From NCBI RefSeq assembly GCF_014196745.1, contig NZ_JACIEH010000001.1, positions 1,178,001-1,242,000 on the forward strand: a DNA stretch of 64,000 nt, given 5' to 3'. Positions within the stretch are counted from its first letter, which is position 1, and each line of letters starts with the position of its first letter. The notes under the pieces are model-generated. The model was given only the letters and a program-made list of their open reading frames with translations, was not told the origin of the DNA and ran no database searches. Made by a program: the position numbers and the translations under genes. Origin of the DNA: Sphingomonas kyeonggiensis (GTDB lineage: Bacteria; Pseudomonadota; Alphaproteobacteria; Sphingomonadales; Sphingomonadaceae). Of this stretch, positions 1 to 8,508 are shown piece by piece.

Positions 1-2511
1 ACCCTGCTCGACGGCGTGATCGTCGATACGCTGGAGGATGACGCGCATACGCACGGCACGATCGGCTTCACCGCGAAGGATGCGAATGCTGCAGTGATAC
101 ACTCGGTTTCGGTCGACGGCGTGGGAAGCCCGGCGGTCCGCACCAGCTTCGCGCACAACGACAATATGTTCACCGGCGGCAACGTTTCGGCCGCGGGGCT
201 GGAGGTAGCGAGCGGCGTCAAGAATATCGATCTGGTATTGCCGATCGAAGCACCGGCGCCGCTGCTCCGCCGCGGCTTCCGCGTGGCCGGCAAGCCCATT
301 GCGCAGGCGCGGCTGTATTTCGCCGCAGGCGGCATGCCACGCATCGTGCTGAACGGTACGGCGGTCGGGTCTCCACTGGGGGCGGGCTATACCGCCTATG
401 ATCGCCGCGTGCTGGTCTACACCCACGATGTCACTGCACTGATCCACTCCGGCCAGAATGTCATCGGCGCCGAGCTCGGGCGCGGCTGGTACGGCGTTTC
501 CGATCCCAATGAATGGTATTTCCACGTCGCCCCGTGGCACGCCGAACCGGCGCTGAAGGCGCAACTCGAGATCCTGTACGCGGACGGCACGCGGGAAACT
601 GTCGCGACGGATGCAGACTGGCAGACCGCGTCTGGCCCGACGTTGGGCGATTCGATCTATCGCGGTGAGCGCTATGACGCCCGGCTGATGCCCGCTGGAT
701 GGGATCGGCCGGCGTTCAAGGCGGATGGGTGGTCCCATGCACGCCTGGTGGCAGGGCCCACAGGCACGCTGGTCGCGGCGAATTCGGAGGCGGTAGCGCC
801 CGTCGAAACGCTCACGCCGGTATCGGTCAAGCAGGCTGCGCCCGGCATCTGGGTCTATGATTTCGGCCGCATCATTGCGGGCTGGCCGGTTCTGGAGGCG
901 ATCGGAGCGCGCGGCCGTACCGTGTCGCTGGTCGGCAGCGAGCAGCTTGGACCAGATGGTCTGGCGATCCCGGCATCCGGGCTGATCGACGCGCAGTTGC
1001 AGACCGACCGCTACACGCTGGCTGGCCGTGGGCGCGAGCGGTGGGAGCCGAGCTTCGGCTATCGGGGCTTCCGCTATGTTCAGGTCGAGGGGCTCGTCCG
1101 CGCGCCCACAGTGACCGTGAGGCTGGTGCATTCGGCAGTCGCGCGCACGGGCAGCTTCGCCAGTGCCAATCCGCTGCTCGACAGGATCGACGCGGCAGCG
1201 ATCGCGACCATCCTCAACAATCTGCACGGTTTCCAGACGGATACGCCAACCTTCGAGAAGAACGGCTGGACCGGAGATGCCCAGGCATCGGCCGGCGCGG
1301 CGGTGCGCAGCCTCGACGTGGCGCGGGTCTGGACGAAATGGCTCGGCGATTTCCGCGACGCGCAGTCCCCGGCGGGGGAAGTTCCCGAGATCGTGCCGGC
1401 GACACCCTATTACGGCTATGACAAAACGCCGGGCTGGAGCCTGATCTGGGGGCCGACCACGCCGTGGGACGTGGCGACGATGATCCTGCCCTGGGAACTC
1501 TACACCAGCTATGGCGACACGCGGATATTGGCGCAGAGCCACGACATGCAGCGCAGGCTGGTCGACTACACCGCGACCTTCATCAAGGCGCCCGATTATC
1601 GTCGCGCATCCGGGCTCAGCGAATGGGTGCCGCCCGGCAGCATGGATTTCCTCAACGCCCGCGGCGGCGGCGTCGATGCAGTGACCACCGCCTATTTCTT
1701 CCATGAGGCCGATCTGCTCGCCAGATCGTCGCAGATCATCGGCAAGGCCGAGGACGCGGCGCGCTATCGCTCGCTCGCCGAGGCCATTCGCGCTGCCTAT
1801 AATGCGCGATACTGGGACGATGCGAACGGATGGTATCGCACGGTCGATGCCAAGGGCGTGGCGGGGCCGCCGCTGCAGATCCAGAATGTGCTGGCGCTTG
1901 CGTTCGGCATGGCCCCCGACGGCCGTGCACAGGGCGTCGCCGATGCGATAGCGCGCGATGTCGAGAAGCAGGGGCTGCGCACCGGGGTGTTCGGCACACG
2001 CTATCTGCTCGAGATATTGAGCGACCATGGCCATGCCGACCTGGCTTACAAGGTCGCGACGCGCACCGATGAGCCGAGCTGGGGCTGGTGGATCGTCAAC
2101 GGCCATTCGACGATGTTCGAATCCTGGGGCCTAGGCAGCCGGTCGCGCGATCATCACTATTTCGCGTCGATCAGCGACTGGATGCGCCAGCGGCTGGCGG
2201 GGCTGCGGCCCGGTGCGCCCGGGTACAAGATCGTGCTGGTCAAGCCGGAGATCCCGACGGGATTGGCAAGCGCCGAAGCGGCGATGGAAACGATCCACGG
2301 CCGCGCGGCTTCGGGCTGGCGGGTCGACGGTACGGGGCTGACGCTGAGCGCGCAGGTGCCGCTCAACACCCGCGGCGAAATCTGGGTGCCGACGCGCTTC
2401 GGCGCAGTGACGGCGCCAGCCGGAGCGAACCTGGTTCGGCGCGAGAATGGCCATGCGGTCTATGACACGGGGCCCGGCAGTTTCGAATTTCATGCGGGAG
2501 GTCCAGAATGA
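1..2511 (+). CDS. GH78 alpha-L-rhamnosidase, 5' end outside the window
   Basis: Hydrolyses terminal alpha-L-rhamnose from plant glycosides and polysaccharides. The frame is open from base 1, so the true start lies upstream; the first ATG-like start in the window is at 16. The catalytic-domain signature FEKNGWTGDA is present: counting from base 16, the likely general acid is E414 (bases 1255-1257), in the D-x4-E-x6-D arrangement known for GH78. A second conserved acid lies in GHSTMFESW (E702). The N-terminal part has the beta-sandwich regions usual for GH78 and the C-terminus the small beta-sandwich that closes the family. The stop overlaps the next start as ATGA, so it is the first visible gene of an operon running to 11048. 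Family assignment is firm; exact substrate is not visible. Confidence 0.9.
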   Translation, partial: TLLDGVIVDTLEDDAHTHGTIGFTAKDANAAVIHSVSVDGVGSPAVRTSFAHNDNMFTGGNVSAAGLEVASGVKNIDLVLPIEAPAPLLRRGFRVAGKPIAQARLYFAAGGMPRIVLNGTAVGSPLGAGYTAYDRRVLVYTHDVTALIHSGQNVIGAELGRGWYGVSDPNEWYFHVAPWHAEPALKAQLEILYADGTRETVATDADWQTASGPTLGDSIYRGERYDARLMPAGWDRPAFKADGWSHARLVAGPTGTLVAANSEAVAPVETLTPVSVKQAAPGIWVYDFGRIIAGWPVLEAIGARGRTVSLVGSEQLGPDGLAIPASGLIDAQLQTDRYTLAGRGRERWEPSFGYRGFRYVQVEGLVRAPTVTVRLVHSAVARTGSFASANPLLDRIDAAAIATILNNLHGFQTDTPTFEKNGWTGDAQASAGAAVRSLDVARVWTKWLGDFRDAQSPAGEVPEIVPATPYYGYDKTPGWSLIWGPTTPWDVATMILPWELYTSYGDTRILAQSHDMQRRLVDYTATFIKAPDYRRASGLSEWVPPGSMDFLNARGGGVDAVTTAYFFHEADLLARSSQIIGKAEDAARYRSLAEAIRAAYNARYWDDANGWYRTVDAKGVAGPPLQIQNVLALAFGMAPDGRAQGVADAIARDVEKQGLRTGVFGTRYLLEILSDHGHADLAYKVATRTDEPSWGWWIVNGHSTMFESWGLGSRSRDHHYFASISDWMRQRLAGLRPGAPGYKIVLVKPEIPTGLASAEAAMETIHGRAASGWRVDGTGLTLSAQVPLNTRGEIWVPTRFGAVTAPAGANLVRRENGHAVYDTGPGSFEFHAGGPE

Positions 2512-3995
2512 TCCGTACCCTGATCGCGCTGTCGCTCCTGGGCACGGCCGTTCCCGCAGCGGCGCAGCAGGTTCGCACCGAATCCGGGCCGGTACGGGGC
2601 GCGGCCGATGGCCGGGTCGTTGCGTTCAAGGGCATTCCCTATGCCGCGCCGCCGACAGGGGCGCTGCGTTGGCACAGGCCGGAGGCTCCCGCGCCCTGGA
2701 ACCTCGTGCTAGAGGCCACCAAATTCGGCGCGGATTGCCTGCAGAACGCGACGCCAGGTGTGGCTGGCAGCGATCGGCCGGCGAGCGAGGATTGCCTGTT
2801 TCTCAATGTCTGGACGCCCAAAGCCGCCGGGAGTGCGAAGCTGCCGGTGATGGTCTGGATCCATGGTGGCGGTTTCGTCAGCGGTTCCAGCGCCGCCCCG
2901 GAGACCGACGGGGCCCGGCTGGCGGGCAGGGGCGTGGTGCTGGTGAGCTTCAACTACCGGCTCGGCCGATTCGGCTTCTTCGCGCACCCGGCGCTGACGG
3001 TCGAGGCCGGAGGCAGGCCGACCGGCAATTGGGGTCTGATGGACCAGATCGCTGCGCTGAACTGGGTGCAGCGAAACATCGCGGCATTTGGCGGGGATCC
3101 TTCGAACGTGACGATCTTCGGGGAGTCGTCGGGTGGGGAATCGGTCGCGCGGCTGATGGCTTCGCCGGCCGCCAAGGGCCTGTTCGCCAAGGCGATCACC
3201 GCATCCGGCGGCGGGCGCGATAGTTGGCCGAGCCTGGCGCAGGCCGAAGCCAGGGGAACCGCTTTCGCCAAGGGCGCCGACCTCGCCGCGCTCCGCGCAT
3301 TGCCCGCCGCGACGGTTCTCGGGGGTATCAACATGATGAACAAGGAAGAGCAGAGCTATTCCGGCCCGATCACGGATGGCGAGATCGTGCCGGACAATGC
3401 CGATCGCATTTTCGCAAAGGGCCAGCAGGCGCATATCCCCTATCTCATCGGCAACAACGACGACGAGCTGAGCTTCGTGCCCGCCGCGTTCCTGCCGGTG
3501 GTCAATGGACCGACGCTCGCGACGCTGGGGAATGGCGCGGATGCGGTCCTGGCTGCCTATGGCTCGCCTGCCGCGGCGACGCGCCACGTCGCTGGCGACG
3601 TGATCTTCGCGGAGCCCGCCATGGCAATGGCGGGCCGCCATGCGCGCTCGGGTGCGCCGACCTGGCTCTATCGCTTCGGCTATGTCGCGCAGGCGAGGCG
3701 GAAGGACGATGCCGGCGCCGGCCATGCGACCGACGTGATCTTCCAGTTCGACAATCTGGCGAAAGCCGACTTCGCGGCGACGCCCGCGGATCAGGCGACG
3801 GCCGATCTGCTGGCAGCCTACTGGACCAATTTCGCCAGGACCGGTGATCCCAATGGCAAGGGTGTGCCGGCCTGGAGCAGGTTCGATGCGGCTGCACCGG
3901 CCGCGCTCGCGATCGGCATGGCCGGGGCGGAGATGCAGCCCGCGATCACGCCTGCGCTCACCGCGATCTCTGCTGCACGGGATGCCGCAAAATGA
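2508..3995 (+). CDS. Type-B carboxylesterase, exported
   Basis: Serine esterase of the COesterase (carboxylesterase type B) family, 495 residues, probably periplasmic. A signal peptide ends near AAAQQ (residue 21). EDCLFLNVW is the second family signature, and the nucleophile elbow is GESSG with S207 as the likely nucleophile. HGGGF supplies the oxyanion hole, the acid is probably in the NDDELSF segment, and the catalytic His in GHATDVIFQFD. The start ATG overlaps the rhamnosidase stop and the stop overlaps the next ATG, so translation is probably coupled. In this operon an esterase acting on acylated plant glycosides is a reasonable inference, but the acyl group cannot be read from sequence. 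Confidence 0.9.
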   Translation: MIRTLIALSLLGTAVPAAAQQVRTESGPVRGAADGRVVAFKGIPYAAPPTGALRWHRPEAPAPWNLVLEATKFGADCLQNATPGVAGSDRPASEDCLFLNVWTPKAAGSAKLPVMVWIHGGGFVSGSSAAPETDGARLAGRGVVLVSFNYRLGRFGFFAHPALTVEAGGRPTGNWGLMDQIAALNWVQRNIAAFGGDPSNVTIFGESSGGESVARLMASPAAKGLFAKAITASGGGRDSWPSLAQAEARGTAFAKGADLAALRALPAATVLGGINMMNKEEQSYSGPITDGEIVPDNADRIFAKGQQAHIPYLIGNNDDELSFVPAAFLPVVNGPTLATLGNGADAVLAAYGSPAAATRHVAGDVIFAEPAMAMAGRHARSGAPTWLYRFGYVAQARRKDDAGAGHATDVIFQFDNLAKADFAATPADQATADLLAAYWTNFARTGDPNGKGVPAWSRFDAAAPAALAIGMAGAEMQPAITPALTAISAARDAAK

Positions 3996-4882
3996 GGAAT
4001 ATCCGCATGCGTGCCGTTCTCGCCATCATGGCAATGTTCTCGCTGGCATCGTCCGGCTGTGCAGTCGCGCAGGTCAATGACGCGATCCCGTTGTGGCGCG
4101 CCGCTGTGCCGACCGCGGCCGCAATCCACCCCGAAGTCACGGAAAACCGGCTTCCGTTCGGAACGATCACGCGCAACGTGTCCCAGGCGTCGATCATTCC
4201 CTATCCGGCCGATCCGGCGATCGCGAACGGGACCGCGGTGATCATTGCGCCGGGCGGTGGCTTCCACATGCTGTCGATCGACAATGAGGGCGTCGCCGTG
4301 GCGAAATGGCTCAATTCGATGGGCGTGACGGCATTTGTTCTGCGCTATCGGTTGCTTCAGACCGGCGACGATTTCACTTCGGTCTTCATCCGGCGCCTGA
4401 CGCATTTCCCCGAACTGGTGACTGCGGTCGAACCGCTTCGGCCGATGGCGACGGCCGATGGCGAGCAGGCGGTGCGGTATGTCCGCGCCAATGCCGCGCG
4501 TTTCGGGGTGCGGCCGAACCGTGTGGGGATGATGGGCTTCTCGGCCGGTGGCGCGGTCACCGTCTGGACGATGATGGCGGGGCATGCCGACAGTCGCCCT
4601 GATTTCGCCGCGGCCATCTATCCCGGTCTGCTGCCCGATCCGATCGCCGTGCCGAAAAAGGCGCCGCCGCTGTTCGTGCTGGTCGCCGATGACGACAAGC
4701 TGGCGCGCGGTGACAGCGGACGGCTGGATGCCGCGTGGCGGTCTGCCGGCGCAAAGTCCGAATTCGTGACCTATCCCAATGGCGGCCACGGCTTCGGCAT
4801 GGCGACCAAGGGCAAGCCGACGGATGGCTGGACCGTCCGCATGCGGGACTGGATGCAAGCCCTGGGGGTGCTGACCAAATGA
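3992..4882 (+). CDS. Alpha/beta hydrolase (acetyl-esterase/BD-FAE-like), exported
   Basis: A 296-residue alpha/beta hydrolase of the dienelactone-hydrolase/acetyl-xylan-esterase-like group. It has an N-terminal hydrophobic export signal; SSGC at about residues 21-24 is a poor lipobox, so it may be either a lipoprotein or an ordinary secreted protein. APGGGFH forms the oxyanion loop, GFSAGG carries nucleophile S184, an Asp-rich loop (ADDDKLARGD) precedes the C-terminal segment, and GGHGFG supplies the His. It starts by ATGA overlap with the carboxylesterase; a second in-frame ATG at 4007 is an alternative start. It is the second of three different esterases in the operon, which suggests removal of several kinds of ester decoration. 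Confidence 0.85.
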   Translation: MRNIRMRAVLAIMAMFSLASSGCAVAQVNDAIPLWRAAVPTAAAIHPEVTENRLPFGTITRNVSQASIIPYPADPAIANGTAVIIAPGGGFHMLSIDNEGVAVAKWLNSMGVTAFVLRYRLLQTGDDFTSVFIRRLTHFPELVTAVEPLRPMATADGEQAVRYVRANAARFGVRPNRVGMMGFSAGGAVTVWTMMAGHADSRPDFAAAIYPGLLPDPIAVPKKAPPLFVLVADDDKLARGDSGRLDAAWRSAGAKSEFVTYPNGGHGFGMATKGKPTDGWTVRMRDWMQALGVLTK

Positions 4883-6486
4883 ACGATCTCCTGCGTGTCG
4901 CGCCGGGCGCGGCTCTTCTTCTGCTCGTAGGCAGTTGCGCGGCGGACGAGCGGAAGGCGCCATCGCCGATTGCCGCACGAACCGTCGATAGCTGCGCCGC
5001 ACTGACCGGAATGGCATTGCCCAACGGGCGTATCGACGCGGCCGCGCCGGTCGCCCAGGGTGCCATGGTATCGACCGGCGGAGAGATGCCGGCGCTTCCT
5101 GCAACGTCGGTTTTCTGCCGGGTTCAGGCGGTGCTCACGCCGGTCGCCGGCTCGTCGATAAAGGTCGAGATGTGGCTGCCCGAGCGGAACGCCTGGAACG
5201 GCAAATTGCTCGGCGCCGGCAATGGTGGGTTCGGCAACAACATCGCGATCCCGGCATTGCTGATGCGCGGTGCGGTGGCGAAAGGCTATGCCTCGGTCGG
5301 CAGCGACATGGGGCACACCGCAACCAGTGACGTGAAGGCGGAGTGGGCGCTGGGCGCACCGGAGCGGATCAAGGATTTCGGCTGGCGGGCGAACCATCTC
5401 GCCGCCGAGGCCGCCAAGCGCGTGATCGCCGCCTATTACACTGCGCCGCTTGCCGCGAGCTATTTCCATGGCTGTTCCGACGGTGGCCGCGAAGCGCTGA
5501 TGGAAGCGCAGCGCTTTCCCGACGACTATGACGCGATCATCGCCGGCGCACCCGCGATCCCCTGGACACGCATGACGAGCGCGTTCGCAGCGAACCATCT
5601 CGCGGCCTTCGGCAGGCCGGAGTCGAGCATTCCCAATGCGAAGCTCAAGCTGCTGCAGAACGCATCGCTGGCCCAGTGCGACAAGGCGGACGGAGTTGCG
5701 GACGGCGTGATCGACGATCCGCGCTCCTGCAAGTTCGATCCCGTAGTGCTCCAGTGCAAGGCAGGGGACGCTGCCGATTGCCTGACCGCGCCGCAGGTCG
5801 AGACTGCGCGGGCAATCTATCGCGGGCCGCTCGGCACAGACGGCAAGCCCTTCTACCATGGCTTTCAGCCGGGCGCCGAAGCCGTGGCCGGCACCTGGGA
5901 TCTGTGGCTGACCGGGCCGGATTCGCAGCATGGCAAGTTCGCAACCGAATTCATGCGCTACATGGTGCATTCGGATCCGAACTGGCAGATCGCGAACTTT
6001 GACCTGGCGCGCGACTATCCGTTGGCAAAGCGGCTGCAGGGCAGCAATCTCGATGCCGACAACCCTGATCTGCGCGGCTTCTTCGCGCGGGGCGGCAAGC
6101 TCCTGATGTATCATGGCTGGCAGGATGCCGCGATCCCGCCCGAGAACAGCATCGCCTATTTCGAACGCGTCCAGCGCGCCAATCCCGCACAGGCGCGGGC
6201 TTCGACCAGGCTGTTCATGGTGCCGGGCATGTCGCATTGCCTGGCCGGTCCGGGGCCCAACGTGTTCGATGCGCTGGGCGCGCTGGATAGCTGGCGGCAA
6301 GGGGGGACGGCGCCCGAGCGGATCATCGCGACCAAGTTCGACAACGACATGCTGGGCTATCTCGGCTTTCCCGCAAAGCCGGTGCGAACCCGGCCCCTTT
6401 GCGCCTTTCCGCAGGTGGCGCGCTGGAAGGGTAGCGGGTCGACCGACGATGCCGCGAACTTCAGTTGCGTAGCACCGGGGCGCTAG
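4879..6486 (+). CDS. Tannase/feruloyl esterase family lipoprotein
   Basis: A 535-residue member of the tannase/feruloyl esterase family, which cleaves galloyl or feruloyl esters. The ATG at 4879 overlaps the upstream stop and is preferred over the longer frame from 4735. The N-terminus has a hydrophobic stretch ending in VGSC, a good lipobox, so it is probably an anchored lipoprotein. The family's CS-D-HC arrangement is visible: C199-S200 in HGCSDGG, D416 in GWQDAAIP and H453-C454 in GMSHC, where the two cysteines normally form a disulfide holding the active site. The segment [18 protein letters not shown] is also typical. It releases phenolic acids, which fits the acyl-CoA synthetase directly downstream. 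Confidence 0.92.
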   Translation: MNDLLRVAPGAALLLLVGSCAADERKAPSPIAARTVDSCAALTGMALPNGRIDAAAPVAQGAMVSTGGEMPALPATSVFCRVQAVLTPVAGSSIKVEMWLPERNAWNGKLLGAGNGGFGNNIAIPALLMRGAVAKGYASVGSDMGHTATSDVKAEWALGAPERIKDFGWRANHLAAEAAKRVIAAYYTAPLAASYFHGCSDGGREALMEAQRFPDDYDAIIAGAPAIPWTRMTSAFAANHLAAFGRPESSIPNAKLKLLQNASLAQCDKADGVADGVIDDPRSCKFDPVVLQCKAGDAADCLTAPQVETARAIYRGPLGTDGKPFYHGFQPGAEAVAGTWDLWLTGPDSQHGKFATEFMRYMVHSDPNWQIANFDLARDYPLAKRLQGSNLDADNPDLRGFFARGGKLLMYHGWQDAAIPPENSIAYFERVQRANPAQARASTRLFMVPGMSHCLAGPGPNVFDALGALDSWRQGGTAPERIIATKFDNDMLGYLGFPAKPVRTRPLCAFPQVARWKGSGSTDDAANFSCVAPGR

Positions 6487-6487
6487 C

Positions 6488-8179
6488 ATGACCGCAATTG
6501 CCATCAGCCATGTTCGGGGCGCCGGGAGTCCGCCCTTGCTCGAGACGACCATCGGCGAGGCGCTGGCCCGCGCGGCCGCTCTATGGGGCGAGCGCGAGGC
6601 GCTGGTTTCGGTGGAGCAGGGCATCCGCTGGACCTTTGCCGACCTGCTGGCGCGCGCGGATCTGCTCGCGGGCGGATTGCTGGCGCTGGGGCTGGTGCCG
6701 GGCGACCGGATCGGCATCTGGTCGCCCAATTGCGCCGAATGGGCTTTGACCCAGTTCGCGGCGGCGCGTGCCGGACTTATCCTGGTAACGATCAATCCGG
6801 CCTATCGACTGTCCGAAGTCGAATTCACGATCAACCATGTCGCGCTGCGGGCGATCGTGGTGGCCGAGCGCTTCAAGACCAGTGCCTATCTCGACATGAT
6901 CGGGGAACTGGCGCCAGACGGGTTTCCGTCCGCGCGGTTGCCGTCCTTGTGCCACGCGATCCAGATCGACGGATTGCCGCGCGCGGGCTGGGTGCAGTTC
7001 GGCGATCTGGCAACCTCCCAGCCCGAGCTGCTCGACCGGATCGGCGCGGAACTGCGTGCGGACGACGCGATCAACATCCAGTTCACCAGCGGCACCACCG
7101 GTTTGCCCAAGGGGGCGACGCTTTCCCATCGCAACATCCTCAACAACGGGTATTTCGTCGGTATCGGCATGGGCCTGACGCCCGGCGATCGGATCTGCAT
7201 TCCGGTGCCGCTCTATCATTGCTTCGGCATGGTGCTCGGCAATCTCGCCTGTCTCACCCATGGCGCGGCGATGGTCTATCCGTCGCCGGCCTTCGATCCG
7301 GGCGCGGTGTTGAACGCAGTCGCGGCGGAACGGTGCACGGCGCTTTACGGCGTGCCGACGATGTTCATCGCGGTGCTGGCGCACCCCGAATTCGACCGCT
7401 TCGATCTGTCGACCTTGCGCACGGGCTGCATGGCGGGCGCGATCTGCCCCGAACCGCTGATGCGGGAGGTGATCGGGCGGCTGAACATGCACGACGTCAC
7501 CATCGGCTATGGCATGACCGAAACCAGCCCGGTCAGCTTCCAGACCGGACTGGGCGACCCGCTCGAGCGTCGCGTGGGCACGATCGGCCGGGTGCTGCCG
7601 CATCTCGAATGCAAGGTGATCGACGGGCAGGGTGCCGTGGTGCCCGCGGGCCAGCCGGGGGAGCTGTGTACGCGTGGCTATTCGGTGATGCTCGGCTATT
7701 GGAATGATCCGCAACGCACGGCCGAGGCGATCGACAGCGAGGGCTGGATGCACAGCGGTGACCTCGCGACGATCGATGCCGAGGGATATGGCAATATCGT
7801 CGGCCGCCTGAAGGATATGGTGATCCGCGGCGGCGAGAATGTCTATCCGCGAGAGATCGAGGATTACCTCTATCGCCATCCCGCGATCGAGGACGTCGCG
7901 GTGGTTGGCGTGCCCGATGCGAAGATGGGCGAGGAATTATGCGCCTGGGTCCGCGTGCGCCAGGGCGAGATGCTCGACGGCGAGGCAGTCCGTGACTTTT
8001 GTCGCGGCCAGATCGCCCATTACAAGATCCCGCGCTACGTTCGCATCGTCGATGCATTTCCGACGACGGTGACCGGCAAAATCCAGAAATTCATGATCCG
8101 GGAGGCGATGATCGCCGAACTCGGGCTGCACATGATCGGGGCCGATTTCGCGGCCAATGCCGATAAGGAGAGACTGTGA
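6488..8179 (+). CDS. AMP-forming acyl-CoA synthetase
   Basis: A 563-residue ANL-superfamily ligase that would adenylate a carboxylic acid and load it on CoA in the cytoplasm. [11 protein letters not shown] (residues 199-209) is the AMP-binding P-loop, YGMTETSPV the A5-type motif, [12 protein letters not shown] the adenylate-binding Asp region, and TGKIQKF near the C-terminus holds the catalytic Lys. It starts 1 bp after the esterase stop. It resembles medium/long-chain fatty acyl-CoA ligases more than the classic feruloyl-CoA synthetases, so the substrate is open: an aromatic acid released by the neighbouring tannase is inferred from context only. Confidence 0.88.
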   Translation: MTAIAISHVRGAGSPPLLETTIGEALARAAALWGEREALVSVEQGIRWTFADLLARADLLAGGLLALGLVPGDRIGIWSPNCAEWALTQFAAARAGLILVTINPAYRLSEVEFTINHVALRAIVVAERFKTSAYLDMIGELAPDGFPSARLPSLCHAIQIDGLPRAGWVQFGDLATSQPELLDRIGAELRADDAINIQFTSGTTGLPKGATLSHRNILNNGYFVGIGMGLTPGDRICIPVPLYHCFGMVLGNLACLTHGAAMVYPSPAFDPGAVLNAVAAERCTALYGVPTMFIAVLAHPEFDRFDLSTLRTGCMAGAICPEPLMREVIGRLNMHDVTIGYGMTETSPVSFQTGLGDPLERRVGTIGRVLPHLECKVIDGQGAVVPAGQPGELCTRGYSVMLGYWNDPQRTAEAIDSEGWMHSGDLATIDAEGYGNIVGRLKDMVIRGGENVYPREIEDYLYRHPAIEDVAVVGVPDAKMGEELCAWVRVRQGEMLDGEAVRDFCRGQIAHYKIPRYVRIVDAFPTTVTGKIQKFMIREAMIAELGLHMIGADFAANADKERL

Positions 8180-8508
8180 TGTTCCTGCGTTCGTTGATTG
8201 CGGCTGCCGTCGTCCCGCTTGCCCTGCCTGCCATGGCGTCCGCACAGACGGCACCTGCACAAACGGCACCGACCGCCGCCCAGCCGGCAGCTGCGGCGAA
8301 GTTCTCGCTCGATACGGCGATCCAGGACCTCTACGCCGACAAGGATGCCAAGGCGGTAATGGACAAGCACCTGCCGGGCCTGACCGCACTGCCCCAGTAT
8401 GAAATGATCAAGGCGATCAGCCTGCGTCAGCTCCAGCCCTATTCGGACGGCAAGCTCACCGACGCAATGCTCGCCGGCGTCGATGCAGATCTGGCGAAGA
8501 TCAAGTGA
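8179..8508 (+). CDS. Small exported helical protein of unknown function
   Basis: A 109-residue protein with a clear signal peptide (cleavage near ASAQT), an Ala/Thr/Gln linker, then about 70 residues with a regular helical look: FSLDTAIQDLYADKDAKAV, then HLPGLTALPQYEMIKAISLR. I recall similar modules as C-terminal tails of glycoside hydrolases or esterases in sphingomonads and caulobacters, but this is memory, not a search. Here it is an independent gene whose ATG overlaps the acyl-CoA synthetase stop and whose end overlaps the GH3 start as GTGA, so it must be made together with the enzymes. No catalytic residues are evident; a binding or assembly role is a guess. Confidence 0.75.
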   Translation: MFLRSLIAAAVVPLALPAMASAQTAPAQTAPTAAQPAAAAKFSLDTAIQDLYADKDAKAVMDKHLPGLTALPQYEMIKAISLRQLQPYSDGKLTDAMLAGVDADLAKIK

